From NCBI RefSeq assembly GCF_003122325.1, contig NZ_QFBC01000002.1:772258-836257 (forward strand): DNA of 64,000 nt. Direction: 5' to 3'. The notes under the pieces were generated by a model, which was given only the letters and a program-made list of their open reading frames with translations, was not told the DNA's origin and made no database searches. Positions 1-8,120 of this stretch are shown here, in pieces (the stretch's first letter is position 1; the number at the start of each line of letters is the position of its first letter). The position numbers and the translations under genes are program-made. This DNA comes from Rhizobium album. Its GTDB lineage: Bacteria; Pseudomonadota; Alphaproteobacteria; Rhizobiales; Rhizobiaceae.

Positions 1-290
1 AGGATGGAGACATGCGCGGCCGGCGGCGTCGCTAGGTCGAAAATCGCATTCTCGACCGCAACGGCCTCCTCCTGCGAGGCGAAGGCGCGGACGCCCCACT
101 GGCTCGCCAAGGCTTCGGCCTTTTCGCGGTTCGGGTCGTAGATGCCGGCGACCGGGAAGCCTGCCTTCTTGTATGCCGGCAGGTGCGCGTCGCCGACGAT
201 AGAACCGGCGCCGAAGATGACGATCGGGCGCGGCGTCGCAGGCTTCGGCCACCATTGCTGCAGGGATTTGGGATCGAAACTCTCAACCAT
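1..290 (-). CDS. Gfo/Idh/MocA-family oxidoreductase, N-terminal part (runs off window)
   Basis: Only the first 96 or so residues lie inside the window; the rest continues beyond base 1. After a short leader rich in Gln-Gln-Trp-Trp there is a Rossmann beta-alpha-beta start (IVIFGAGSIVGDAHLPAY), then a second strand ending in Asp (GIYDPNREKA), the usual NAD(P) site of the Gfo/Idh/MocA family. These enzymes oxidise sugars, inositols or amino sugars in the cytoplasm. The ATG overlaps the end of the mutarotase-like gene by 8 bases, so the two are probably translationally coupled and it is the last visible gene of the sugar operon starting at 6120. The substrate is unknown; an aldose or sugar-acid dehydrogenase fits the neighbours. 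Confidence 0.8.
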   Translation of the reverse strand, partial: MVESFDPKSLQQWWPKPATPRPIVIFGAGSIVGDAHLPAYKKAGFPVAGIYDPNREKAEALASQWGVRAFASQEEAVAVENAIFDLATPPAAHVSI

Positions 291-612
291 GATGAAAAAC
301 CTCCTCCATCATCGCCCACCACTCGCCTTGCCTGCGGGTCTCGAGCGGCTTCTGGCAGGGCATGCAGACCGACCACCATTCCTGGTTCTTCGAGCTGGCC
401 GCCATCCTGGCCATGTCGGCCTCGAAATCGCTGCCGACATATTCCCAATAACCGAACAGCAGGTTTTCCGGCTCCTTGAGGAAGATGGAATAGTTGGTGA
501 TGTTGCATTCGGAGATCAGTGACAGGATCTCCGGCCAGACCGCCGCATGCAGCGCCTTGTATTCCGCCACCTTTTCCGGCTGCAGGCCGATCACCATGCC
601 CATGCGCTGCAT
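283..612 (-). CDS. L-rhamnose mutarotase family protein (RhaM/RhaU-like)
   Basis: This 109-residue protein has the size and pattern of the rhamnose mutarotase family (old DUF718). It begins with a Met-Gly-Met-Val-Ile-Gly-Leu stretch, then an EYKALHAAVWPEIL helix carrying the family His, a YSIFL strand, and a Trp-Trp-rich segment (NQEWWSVCM) ending in FHHG. Family members interconvert alpha and beta anomers of rhamnose or related 6-deoxy sugars in the cytoplasm. It sits between an enolase-superfamily dehydratase (11 bases upstream) and a Gfo/Idh oxidoreductase (8-base overlap), which suits a pathway that oxidises a deoxy-hexose and dehydrates the acid. Whether rhamnose, fucose or another sugar is the substrate cannot be read from the sequence. 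Confidence 0.85.
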   Translation of the reverse strand: MQRMGMVIGLQPEKVAEYKALHAAVWPEILSLISECNITNYSIFLKEPENLLFGYWEYVGSDFEADMARMAASSKNQEWWSVCMPCQKPLETRRQGEWWAMMEEVFHHG

Positions 613-623
613 CGTTTTGCTCC

Positions 624-1739
624 TCAGTTGCCGGTGAATTCGCGGGTGAATTCGGCGATGCTGCGCGCCTTCACCGCATCCCAGTCCCACGCGATACCGA
701 TCCCCGGCTCGGAGGGCGCAATCGCCCGGCCGTCGCGGATTTCCATGCCCCTGGTGGTCAGGTCGTCGAGTTGCGGGATGTATTCGACATATTTGCCGTT
801 CTGCACGGCGCAGACCAGGCTGACATGCAGTTCCATCAGGAAATGCGGGCATACCGGGATGTCGAAGGCTTCCGCCGCATGCGCCACCTTCAGCCACGGC
901 GTGATGCCGCCGATGCGGGCGACGTCGACCTGCACGATGGAGCAGGCACCCTTCTGCATGTATTCGCGGAAATGCCGGATCGAATACATCGATTCGCCGA
1001 CGGCGATCGGTGTTGCCGTCGAGCGCGTCAGGCGGATATGGCCGTCGAGATCGTCGGCCGGCAGCGGCTCCTCGATCCAGGCGAGGTCAAGCTCGGCCAG
1101 GCGCGCGGCGCGGCGGATCGCCTCGTCGACGGAAAAACCCTGGTTGCAGTCGGTCATGATCTCGAAACCATCGCCGAGCGCCTTGCGCATCGCCGAAAGA
1201 CGATCGTAGTCCTCGGAACCGTGCGGCTTGCCGATCTTGACCTTGGAGCCGGAAAAACCCTTGGCCTTGGCCTGTAGCGCATCCTCGACCAGCGCTTCCT
1301 TGGGGATGTGCAGCCAGCCGCCTTCGGTGGTGTAAAGCGGGCAGCTGTCCTTGGCGCCGCCGGCGAGCTTCCACAGCGGCAGCTTCTGCTTCTTGGCGCG
1401 CAGGTCCCAGAGCGCAGTATCGACGGCGGCCAGCGCCAGGGCCGTGATCGCGCCGATGGTGGTAGCGTGGGTGGCGAACTCTAGTCTGTGCCACAGGGCC
1501 TCGATACGGTCGGCATCCTCGCCGATCAACAGCGGCACGAGGTGATCCGACAGAAGCCGCATGACGGAGGAACCGCCGGTGCCGATCGTATAGGAATAAC
1601 CGATGCCGACGGCGCCATCGGAATCGGTGATGGTGACGATCGGCGTTTCCTGGCTGACGAAGCTCTGGATGGCATCCGTGCGCTTCACCTTCGGCGGCAG
1701 GTCCACCATCCGCAATTCGATTTTCTCAATACGGGCCAT
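624..1739 (-). CDS. Mandelate racemase/muconate lactonizing enzyme family protein (sugar-acid dehydratase-like)
   Basis: The 371-residue protein has the two-domain enolase-superfamily layout: a capping domain to about residue 125, then a TIM barrel. The expected mandelate-racemase subgroup residues are visible: Lys166-x-Lys168 on strand 2, metal ligands Asp197 (with Asn199), Glu223 in WIEEP and Glu249 in GES, and His299 in CPHF. Family members with this set abstract a proton alpha to a carboxylate and usually dehydrate a sugar acid (fuconate, rhamnonate, galactarate and so on). Its place behind a CUT1 importer and before a mutarotase-like and a Gfo/Idh gene supports dehydration of an aldonic acid. 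The exact acid is undetermined. Confidence 0.88.
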   Translation of the reverse strand: MARIEKIELRMVDLPPKVKRTDAIQSFVSQETPIVTITDSDGAVGIGYSYTIGTGGSSVMRLLSDHLVPLLIGEDADRIEALWHRLEFATHATTIGAITALALAAVDTALWDLRAKKQKLPLWKLAGGAKDSCPLYTTEGGWLHIPKEALVEDALQAKAKGFSGSKVKIGKPHGSEDYDRLSAMRKALGDGFEIMTDCNQGFSVDEAIRRAARLAELDLAWIEEPLPADDLDGHIRLTRSTATPIAVGESMYSIRHFREYMQKGACSIVQVDVARIGGITPWLKVAHAAEAFDIPVCPHFLMELHVSLVCAVQNGKYVEYIPQLDDLTTRGMEIRDGRAIAPSEPGIGIAWDWDAVKARSIAEFTREFTGN

Positions 1740-1755
1740 GATCGTTCCTCCCTAA

Positions 1756-2853
1756 TCAAAGCGCCAGCGATTTGCCGGTTTCGGCCGAGAACAGATGTGC
1801 CTGCGACAGGTCGAAACTCATCTGCAGCCGTTCACCGGTTTTCAGCAGCCGCGGGTTCAGCATGCGCGATACCCATTCGCGGCCGGCGAATTCGACAAAC
1901 ACCAGCGTTTCGTTACCGAGCGGCTCGGTGATGACCACGGAGACTTCGTTGTGATGCACGTCCGCGTCCTCGCCGGAATGCAGGCCGTGGCCCGTCGGGA
2001 AGATGTCGTCGGGACGCAGGCCGAAGACGACCTGCTGGCCGTCCTTGACGCGGTCCTTGAACTGCACCGGCAGCGGCAGGCTGTCGCCATTCTTGAAGAC
2101 GAGCTTGCCCGCTTCGACCTTGGCTTCCTCGATGTTCATCGGCGGTGAGCCGATGAAGCCGGCAACGAAACGCGTGGCGGGCTTCTTGAACACCTCGTCC
2201 GGCGTGCCCACCTGCTCGATGTAGCCGTCGCGCATGATGACGATGCGGTCGGCAAGCGTCATCGCCTCCACCTGGTCGTGGGTGACGTAGATCATCGTCG
2301 ACTGCACCTTGGCATGCAGCCGCTTGATTTCGGTGCGCACCTGGGTGCGCAGTTTGGCGTCGAGGTTCGACAGAGGCTCATCGAACAGGAAGACATCCGG
2401 CTGGCGGACGATGGCCCGACCCATGGCGACACGCTGGCGCTGGCCGCCGGAGAGCTGCGCCGGGCGACGCTCCATCAGGGCTTCGAGGCTGAGGATCTTC
2501 GCTGCCTCGTTGACGCGTTCGTCGATCTCCGCCTGCGAGCGCTTGGCGATCTTCAGCGAAAAGCCCATGTTTTCACGCACGGTCATGTGCGGATAGAGGG
2601 CGTAGGACTGGAAGACCATCGAGATGTTGCGGTCGCGCGGCGGCAGGTCGTTGACGACGGTATCGCCGATGGAAATCTCGCCGCCGGAAATGTCTTCCAG
2701 GCCGGCGATCATGCGCAGCGTCGTCGATTTGCCGCAGCCGGACGGGCCGACCAGCGCGATGAATTCCTTGTCCTTGATGTCGAGGTCGATGCCGTGGACG
2801 ATTTCCAGCGCGCCGTAACGCTTGACGAGTTTTTTGAGAGAAACCTGAGCCAT
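1756..2853 (-). CDS. CUT1-type sugar ABC transporter ATP-binding protein (UgpC/MsmK family)
   Basis: This 365-residue ATPase energises the importer encoded just upstream. It shows Walker A (GPSGCGKST near residue 37), a Q-loop (VFQSYALYPHMTV), the signature LSGGQRQR, Walker B (VFLFDEPLSNLD) and the switch His (YVTHDQVEA). A C-terminal TOBE/OB regulatory domain of about 120 residues follows, as in MalK and UgpC. It starts 6 bases after the second permease and is followed 16 bases later by the dehydratase, so transport and catabolism share an operon. MsmK-type ATPases often serve several CUT1 importers, so it may not be dedicated to this one. Confidence 0.93.
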   Translation of the reverse strand: MAQVSLKKLVKRYGALEIVHGIDLDIKDKEFIALVGPSGCGKSTTLRMIAGLEDISGGEISIGDTVVNDLPPRDRNISMVFQSYALYPHMTVRENMGFSLKIAKRSQAEIDERVNEAAKILSLEALMERRPAQLSGGQRQRVAMGRAIVRQPDVFLFDEPLSNLDAKLRTQVRTEIKRLHAKVQSTMIYVTHDQVEAMTLADRIVIMRDGYIEQVGTPDEVFKKPATRFVAGFIGSPPMNIEEAKVEAGKLVFKNGDSLPLPVQFKDRVKDGQQVVFGLRPDDIFPTGHGLHSGEDADVHHNEVSVVITEPLGNETLVFVEFAGREWVSRMLNPRLLKTGERLQMSFDLSQAHLFSAETGKSLAL

Positions 2854-2859
2854 GACGGA

Positions 2860-3726
2860 TCAACCCTTGACCGCACCGAACGTCAGACCGGAGACGAGGT
2901 GCTTCTGAATGATAAAAGTGAGAGCGAGCGCCGGCGCGATCATCACCACCGCAAGGGCGCACATGCCGCGCCAGTCGATGGTGAATTCGGCCGTGTAGTC
3001 GAGCAGGCCGACGGGCAGCGTCTTCGAATTGATCGAGCGGGTCAGCTGCGAGGCGAGCGCATATTCGTTCCAGCAGGTGAGGAACGAGAAGATGCCGGCA
3101 GATGCGATGCCCGGGCCGGCCAGCGGGAATTCCACCTGCCAGAAGGCCTGCCAGCGGGTGCAGCCGTCGATCTGGGCTGCTTCGGCGAGATCCTTCGGCA
3201 CCTGACGAAAGAAACCGTCGATCAGCCAGATGCTGAAGGGCACGTTGAGCGCCACATAGGTGAGGATCAGGCCGAAATGCGTATCGATGATGCCGAGGCG
3301 CGAATAGACGATGAACAGCGGCAGCGACAGCGCGATGCCGGGCACCGACCGGGTCAGCATCAGGCCGAGGAAGGCGCCGGACTTGCCCTTGAAGCGGAAG
3401 CGGGCGAAGGCGTAACCGCCGGACATGCCGATGGCGAGCGCGATCACCGTCGAGGTGACCGAGATGATCAGCGAGTTGCGGAAGTAATCCCAGACCGGAA
3501 TACCGCCCTTGCCGACGCCGCTGAACATGGCGCTATAGGCTTCGAAGGTGATTTCGTTGGGAATCCACACCGGCGGCTTCGCCATGATCTCGACGGTCGG
3601 ACGCAACGAGCTCAGCACGATCCAGAAGCCGGGAAGGCAGATGACCAGCATCGCCAGGAACAGGCCGACCAGATAAAAGAAATTGAGGATACGGCGCTTC
3701 AGGCGCTGTTTGGAATTGCGGTCCAT
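2860..3726 (-). CDS. Carbohydrate ABC transporter permease (MalG type)
   Basis: The 288-residue integral membrane protein has about six hydrophobic segments. It also has the CUT1 cytoplasmic coupling motif (EAAQIDGCTRWQAFWQVEFP, near residue 185) that docks on the ATPase. A basic N-terminus (NSKQRLKRR) precedes the first membrane helix. I chose the ATG at 3726 because it is one base past the stop of the other permease, typical operon packing, and upstream reading would overlap that gene. It pairs with the MalF-type permease to form the inner-membrane channel for the sugar carried by the binding protein at 4801-6120. Confidence 0.9.
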   Translation of the reverse strand: MDRNSKQRLKRRILNFFYLVGLFLAMLVICLPGFWIVLSSLRPTVEIMAKPPVWIPNEITFEAYSAMFSGVGKGGIPVWDYFRNSLIISVTSTVIALAIGMSGGYAFARFRFKGKSGAFLGLMLTRSVPGIALSLPLFIVYSRLGIIDTHFGLILTYVALNVPFSIWLIDGFFRQVPKDLAEAAQIDGCTRWQAFWQVEFPLAGPGIASAGIFSFLTCWNEYALASQLTRSINSKTLPVGLLDYTAEFTIDWRGMCALAVVMIAPALALTFIIQKHLVSGLTFGAVKG

Positions 3727-3727
3727 C

Positions 3728-4621
3728 TTACCACTCCGCTCCGATCTGGGTCCGGGCTGCGGCAAGCTTCCGGAAGAAATAGATGGTGAAAACGATCGAC
3801 AGGATGATCGAGATATAGGCCATGGCGGTGGCGAGACCCATCTGCGCATCGGCATAGGCGGTGCGGCCGACCAGCGTCCAAATCAGCTCGGTACGCCGCG
3901 CCGGGCCGCCGTCCGTCATGATCTTGACGATGTCGTAGGCGCGCGCGATGTCGAGCGAGCGGATGGTCATGGCGATATAGGCGAAGGGCATCAGGAACGG
4001 CCAGGTGACGTACCGGAAGGTCTGCCACGGCGTGCAGCCGTCGACGCGGGCGGCCTCGACCGGCTCCTGCGGCATGGCGAGCAGGCCGGCGAGGATGAGG
4101 ATGGCGAAAACCGAGGTCGACGACCAGATTTCTGCGACCGAAATGGCAAACAGCGCCAGGTTGCCGTCGATCAGCCACGGGATCGCCTGATCGGTGAGGC
4201 CGAGCGATTGCAGCGCATTGTTGATCAGGCCGACATTATCGTTGAACATGAACTTGAACTGGAAACCGACCAGCACCGGCGAGAACATCATCGGGAACAT
4301 CATCGCCGTGCGCAGCGCCCGCTTGCCATAGGTGGCCTTGTTGACCAGCATGGCAAGGCCGAGGCCGAACAGCATTTCGAGGTTCAGCGCAATGGTCAGA
4401 AGCACGACGGTGCGCAGGAAGGCCGCCCAGAAGACCCAATCCGTCAGTATCCGCTGATAATTGCGGAAGCCGGCCCAGACGAACAGCGACGCGGGCTTCG
4501 TCAGCCGGAACGGCGTGAAACTGGAATAGAGCGACAGAAGCAACGGGAAAAGCACGACTGCCACCAGCACGATGATGGCCGGAAGCAGCAGCAGGACCGG
4601 TGGAGATATTTTTCGAAACAT
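3728..4621 (-). CDS. Carbohydrate ABC transporter permease (MalF type)
   Basis: This 297-residue membrane protein opens with a hydrophobic helix (PPVLLLLPAIIVL), has about six membrane segments, and carries the CUT1 EAA loop (EAARVDGCTPWQTFRYVTWP) near residue 195. It is the partner of the MalG-type permease, whose start codon lies one base after this stop. The ATG at 4621 was chosen because the N-terminus then begins just before the first helix; an upstream extension would be Ser/Arg-rich and non-membrane-like. The gene is separated from the binding-protein gene by 179 bases containing a strong hairpin. Confidence 0.9.
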   Translation of the reverse strand: MFRKISPPVLLLLPAIIVLVAVVLFPLLLSLYSSFTPFRLTKPASLFVWAGFRNYQRILTDWVFWAAFLRTVVLLTIALNLEMLFGLGLAMLVNKATYGKRALRTAMMFPMMFSPVLVGFQFKFMFNDNVGLINNALQSLGLTDQAIPWLIDGNLALFAISVAEIWSSTSVFAILILAGLLAMPQEPVEAARVDGCTPWQTFRYVTWPFLMPFAYIAMTIRSLDIARAYDIVKIMTDGGPARRTELIWTLVGRTAYADAQMGLATAMAYISIILSIVFTIYFFRKLAAARTQIGAEW

Positions 4622-4757
4622 GTTTGACACCCATCCCGACGTGTTCTGATGGCGATCAGACCCTGCGCCGCGGCTCGTGCCGGAGCGACCAGGGGTGCAC
4701 AGCCATATCTCAAGCATGGCCGCGACGGGAATGCTCGTTCCTGTTCATCGGCAGAAA

Positions 4758-4780
4758 CCCGCGGCCGACAAGGCCGCGGG
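4758..4780 (-). terminator. Hairpin between binding-protein and permease genes (partial terminator or mRNA-stability stem)
   Basis: A perfect 9-bp GC-rich stem (CCCGCGGCC with GGCCGCGGG, 5-base loop) lies 20 bases downstream of the binding-protein stop on the minus strand and is followed by TTTCTG, a short T-run. In many ABC operons such a stem lets the binding protein be made in excess over the membrane parts by partial termination or by protecting the 3' end. Confidence 0.6.
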
Positions 4781-4800
4781 CATCCATGGAAAGCAGCGAT

Positions 4801-6120
4801 TTAGAGTTCGCCGGCGTCCTGCAGGACCTGCAGCGCCTTTTCGGCGGCAGCGTCCAGCGCTTCCTTCGAGGTCTTGTCGCCGAGGATGGCGGCCTGGAGC
4901 TCGGGATAGACGACGTTGGAGATCTCGATCCACGACGGCGTCTGCGGCACGGCGAAGGCACCCTTTGCCGTTTCCTGGAAGGCCGTCAGGGCTTCCTTCT
5001 TGTAAGGATCGGATTCTGCCTGCTGCAGGTCCCAATCCCAGACAGCCTTGCGGGTCGGCAGCGTGCCGTTGGCAGCTTCGATCTTCTGCGAGTCGTCGTT
5101 GGTCAGGAACCAGACGAGCGACGCGGCAGCTTCCTTGTTGGCGCAGTTCTCGGTGACCGAGAAGCCGTGGTGGCCGGACCAGCCGGTGCGCTTGCCGGAA
5201 GAACCGGCCGGGGCAACCTTCACGCCGACATTGCCGGCAACCTTGGACGACTTCGGGTCGTTGAAATAGGTCGCCCAGCCAGGCCAGTCGAGGTTGACGG
5301 CGATGGTGCCGGAAGCAAAGCCTGCGCCGAGCTCATCCCAGAGGTAGTTGGTCGTGCCGGCCGGGACGGCCTTGGCCTTGTAGAGGTTCACGAACCAATC
5401 GAGCGCGCGCACGCCCGCTTCGGAATTGAAGGCCGGCTTGCCGTCGGCATCGAGATATTCGCCGCCTTCAGCGAGCAGCATTTCGTAGAAGCGGCCATTG
5501 ATCGCCTCTTCCTTGCCGGCAAACTGCGTGCCGTAGAAGTTCGGCGGATCGGAGAAGAACTCGGCCTGGTCGGAAACCTGCTTCCACGTATCCGGCGGCG
5601 TCAGGTCGTAGCCGTACTTGGCCTTGAATGCCGTCTTTTTGGCTTCGTCGGCATAGAGGCTCTTCTGGTAATAGAGAGCCGAAACGTCGAACTGCGCGCG
5701 CGGCAGCATGACGAGCTTGCCGTCGATCGTCGACGACTTGATGTTGGCTTCGACGAACTCGCCGATGACCTCAGCCGGCAGCAGGCCGTTCAGGTCCGCG
5801 TAGAGATCCGGATACTGCGGCGCGAAGGACGAATGGTTGGAGCCGACGCACCAGCTGATCGTGCCCGAAGCGATGTCCGACTTGATTTCCTTGTCCAGCT
5901 CGAAGTGGTTCTTCTTCGAGAGGACGTTGACCTTGGCGCCCGTGGCTTTTTCCCACTCGGCGATGCGCGCGTAAAGCGGCTCGTACTGCTGACCACCGAT
6001 CAGCTTGGCGTCGATCGTGACGCCGTCGAATTTCCCGGGCAGATCCGCGGCAACGGCCGCTTGCATACCGCAGGCCAACAGAACAGCGCCGGCAGCAACG
6101 CCGGATAGCAACTTCTTCAT
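4801..6120 (-). CDS. Extracellular sugar-binding protein (CUT1, SBP family 1)
   Basis: The 439-residue protein starts with a clear Sec signal peptide (MKKLLSGVAAGAVLLACGM, cleavage near AVAA-DLP). It then has the two-lobed fold of family 1 solute-binding proteins, with landmarks such as WEKATG, a central GTIAVNLDWPGW stretch, and SVTENCANKEAASLVWFL. It works in the periplasm, delivering a sugar or sugar acid to the two permeases encoded downstream. The ATG at 6120 is preceded by a GGAGGAG ribosome site at good spacing. Its promoter region is shared with the divergent IclR gene and contains operator-like inverted repeats. The ligand cannot be deduced; the catabolic genes favour a deoxy-sugar or aldonate. 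Confidence 0.93.
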   Translation of the reverse strand: MKKLLSGVAAGAVLLACGMQAAVAADLPGKFDGVTIDAKLIGGQQYEPLYARIAEWEKATGAKVNVLSKKNHFELDKEIKSDIASGTISWCVGSNHSSFAPQYPDLYADLNGLLPAEVIGEFVEANIKSSTIDGKLVMLPRAQFDVSALYYQKSLYADEAKKTAFKAKYGYDLTPPDTWKQVSDQAEFFSDPPNFYGTQFAGKEEAINGRFYEMLLAEGGEYLDADGKPAFNSEAGVRALDWFVNLYKAKAVPAGTTNYLWDELGAGFASGTIAVNLDWPGWATYFNDPKSSKVAGNVGVKVAPAGSSGKRTGWSGHHGFSVTENCANKEAAASLVWFLTNDDSQKIEAANGTLPTRKAVWDWDLQQAESDPYKKEALTAFQETAKGAFAVPQTPSWIEISNVVYPELQAAILGDKTSKEALDAAAEKALQVLQDAGEL

Positions 6121-6170
6121 CTGGCTCCTCCTCATCCCACCGTGCGTGATTGCACGGGTCAGCTCCCATA

Positions 6171-6186
6171 TTCTCATTTGTGAGAA
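6171..6186. promoter_or_regulatory. Inverted repeat, candidate IclR operator (binding-protein promoter)
   Basis: TTCTCA and TGAGAA form a perfect inverted repeat with a 4-base spacer, 51 bases upstream of the binding-protein ATG. Its position between the divergent IclR and transporter genes makes it a likely operator. No binding data are visible. Confidence 0.45.
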
Positions 6187-6263
6187 CTTCATTTATATAC
6201 AAAACAAGAAATACCGTTTGCGTCAAGCCTGAACTTTCGCTTCCCGGCGGGAAATTATGCGTA

Positions 6264-6285
6264 TATGGAGATGATTATTCACATA
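6264..6285. promoter_or_regulatory. Candidate IclR operator in front of the IclR gene
   Basis: This stretch shares a GATTATT core and a right half CACATA with the perfect repeat at 15819-15841, and its left half begins TATG in both. It ends 16 bases before the IclR start codon, where an autoregulatory site would be expected. The left arm is degenerate, so the call is tentative. Confidence 0.4.
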
Positions 6286-6301
6286 AGAGGAGGAGCCAGA
6301 C

Positions 6302-7090
6302 ATGGAGACCGATGACGACCGCTACCGCGCACCCGCGCTGGACAAGGGCCTCGACATCCTGGAACTTCTTGCTGGCGTCGATGGCGGCCTGACGCAGGCC
6401 GAAATCTCCAAGCGCCTCAGCCGCAGCCCCAACGAGTTCTACCGCATGCTCGACCGGCTGGTGCGGCGCGGCTACGTCACCCGCATCGACGGCGACCGCT
6501 ATTCACTGACGCTGAAGCTGTTCGGCCTGGCGCAGTTGCATGCCCCGGTGCGGCGCCTCGCATCCTACGCCACGCCGCTGATGCGCGACCTGGCGCAGAA
6601 ATCGAAGCAGGCCAACCAGCTCGCCGTCTTCGACCGCGGCTCCGCCGTTGTCATCGCCCAGCAGGAAGCGCCGGATTATTGGGGCATTTCCATTCGCGTC
6701 GGCTCGCATATCAGCCTTTTCGACACCGGTTCCGGTCATGTCCTCCTGGCATTCCGCTCCCTGGAAGAGCGTGAAATGATGATCTCCGAACATGTGCGCA
6801 GCCGTGAAGAGGTAAAACTGACGCCGGAATTCTACGCCCGCCTCGACCAGATCCGCGAACGTGGCTATGAGATGATGGCCAGCGCCCAGACGGCCGGCGT
6901 CTACAACCTTTCCGCTCCTATTCTCGGCCCGGACGGACGGGGGATCGCGGCATTGACCGTGCCCTATATCACCCTCGTCAATGCGCCGGCCGCACCGGAT
7001 ATCAGCCGCACCATTTCCCTGTTGCAGGAAACCGCATCGCAGCTATCGCTGCTGGCCGGTTCGGACGTGCCGACACCCGCTGAAAAGTGA
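6302..7090 (+). CDS. IclR-family transcriptional regulator
   Basis: The 262-residue protein has an N-terminal winged helix-turn-helix (LDILELLAGVDGGLTQAEIS, then RSPNEFYRMLDRLVRRGYV, residues about 15-65). A C-terminal ligand-binding GAF-like domain of about 180 residues follows, the normal IclR plan. Such proteins sense small organic acids or sugar derivatives and repress or activate nearby catabolic genes. A GGAGGAG ribosome site lies 7 bases before the ATG. It is divergent from the CUT1 operon, and similar inverted repeats lie in front of the binding-protein gene, the amidohydrolase and the MaoC operon, so it may control all three. Confidence 0.93.
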   Translation: METDDDRYRAPALDKGLDILELLAGVDGGLTQAEISKRLSRSPNEFYRMLDRLVRRGYVTRIDGDRYSLTLKLFGLAQLHAPVRRLASYATPLMRDLAQKSKQANQLAVFDRGSAVVIAQQEAPDYWGISIRVGSHISLFDTGSGHVLLAFRSLEEREMMISEHVRSREEVKLTPEFYARLDQIRERGYEMMASAQTAGVYNLSAPILGPDGRGIAALTVPYITLVNAPAAPDISRTISLLQETASQLSLLAGSDVPTPAEK

Positions 7091-7175
7091 ACTTCATATT
7101 TGGGTGCAAGTGGAAAAGGCCTGCATTTTCAAGCGGCACATCGCTGGAAAATGACACCTTTGCTGAAGAAACTCT

Positions 7176-7198
7176 TATTTGAATAAATCATTTCCATG
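7176..7198. promoter_or_regulatory. Third candidate operator, upstream of the amidohydrolase
   Basis: The left half TATTTGAA differs at one position from TATGTGAA of the site at 15819-15841. After the same 7-base spacing the right half TTTCCATG matches five of eight positions of TTCACATA. It lies 36 bases upstream of the start of the amidohydrolase gene. Confidence 0.4.
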
Positions 7199-7233
7199 TG
7201 GGATAATGACCGGGAACGCTGGGAGGAGCCGCC

Positions 7234-8073
7234 ATGATCATCGACACGCATCTGCACATCATCGACAAGGCGGCCCTCGCCTATCCGTGGCTGTCCTCCG
7301 TGCCGCCGCTCGATCGCGATTTTCTCTACCGGACCTACGAGACGGAGGCCAAACGTGTCGGCATCTCGACCACCCTGCATATGGAGGTCGATGTCGATCC
7401 GGCGGAGCAGGAAGCGGAGACGGCGTATGTCCGGCGGATCGCCGCGGAAGATGGCAGCCTGATCCGGGGCGCCATTTCCGCCTGCCGGCCGGAGGAGGAC
7501 GGGTTTGCTGCCTTCCTCGAGCGCCAACAAGCCAATCCCTTCATCAAGGGTTTTCGCCGCGTGCTGCATGTCATGCCGGACGAACTGTCCCAGCAGTCAC
7601 TCTTTCGCGAAAACCTGCAGCGGCTGTCCGGTACTGGGCTGACGTTCGATCTCTGCGTTCTGCCGCGGCAGCTGCCGCTGGCCGCCGCCCTCGCCGATCT
7701 GGCGCCGGACGTGCAGTTCATCCTCGATCATTGCGGCGTGCCGGACATTCGCGCCGATGCCCGGCATCCCTGGCGGGAAAACATCACGGAGATTGCCCGG
7801 CGTCCGAACGTCACGGCAAAAATCTCCGGCGTGGTCGCTTATGCGGATTCCGAGAGCTGGGTGGCTGAAACATTGCGTCCCTATGTGGAGCACACCATTG
7901 GCGCCTTCGGCTGGGACCGGGTCGTCTGGGGCAGCGACTGGCCGGTCTGCACGCTGGGCGGCGGGCTCTCCACATGGGTGGCGACGACACATGCGCTGAT
8001 CGCCGGCGCCAACGAAGAGGAGCGCACGAAGCTGCTCTCGGGGAACGCCAGACGGATCTGGTCGCTCGCCTGA
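7234..8073 (+). CDS. Amidohydrolase-family lactonase (fuconolactonase-like, COG3618)
   Basis: The 279-residue TIM-barrel protein begins directly with the metal motif DTHLHI (His6, His8). It also has FRRVLH, FILDHCGVPD and the C-terminal WGSDWPVC, the pattern of the COG3618 group that includes L-fucono-1,5-lactonase and 2-pyrone-4,6-dicarboxylate lactonase. These open lactones to the free acid in the cytoplasm, which would bridge a Gfo/Idh sugar dehydrogenase and the enolase-superfamily dehydratase of the divergent operon. A GGGAGGAG ribosome site precedes the ATG. It is probably expressed from its own operator-bearing promoter, although it follows the IclR gene by 143 bases. Confidence 0.85.
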   Translation: MIIDTHLHIIDKAALAYPWLSSVPPLDRDFLYRTYETEAKRVGISTTLHMEVDVDPAEQEAETAYVRRIAAEDGSLIRGAISACRPEEDGFAAFLERQQANPFIKGFRRVLHVMPDELSQQSLFRENLQRLSGTGLTFDLCVLPRQLPLAAALADLAPDVQFILDHCGVPDIRADARHPWRENITEIARRPNVTAKISGVVAYADSESWVAETLRPYVEHTIGAFGWDRVVWGSDWPVCTLGGGLSTWVATTHALIAGANEEERTKLLSGNARRIWSLA

Positions 8074-8090
8074 TTTTCTGGCGAGATGGC

Positions 8091-8115
8091 GCGGCTCCCG
8101 GCGACGAGGAGCCGC
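8091..8115. terminator. Hairpin between converging genes
   Basis: GCGGCTCC and GGAGCCGC form an 8-bp stem with a 9-base loop in the 47-base gap between the converging amidohydrolase and permease genes. There is no T-run on either side, so it may be a weak or Rho-assisted terminator. Confidence 0.35.
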
Positions 8116-8120
8116 CGGCC

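Noticed and set aside
2278..3789. 503-codon rightward frame opposite the sugar transporter genes
   Set aside because: Mirror frame of high-GC genes with Arg/Asp/His-rich translation and no known motif; the minus-strand ATPase and permease are unambiguous.
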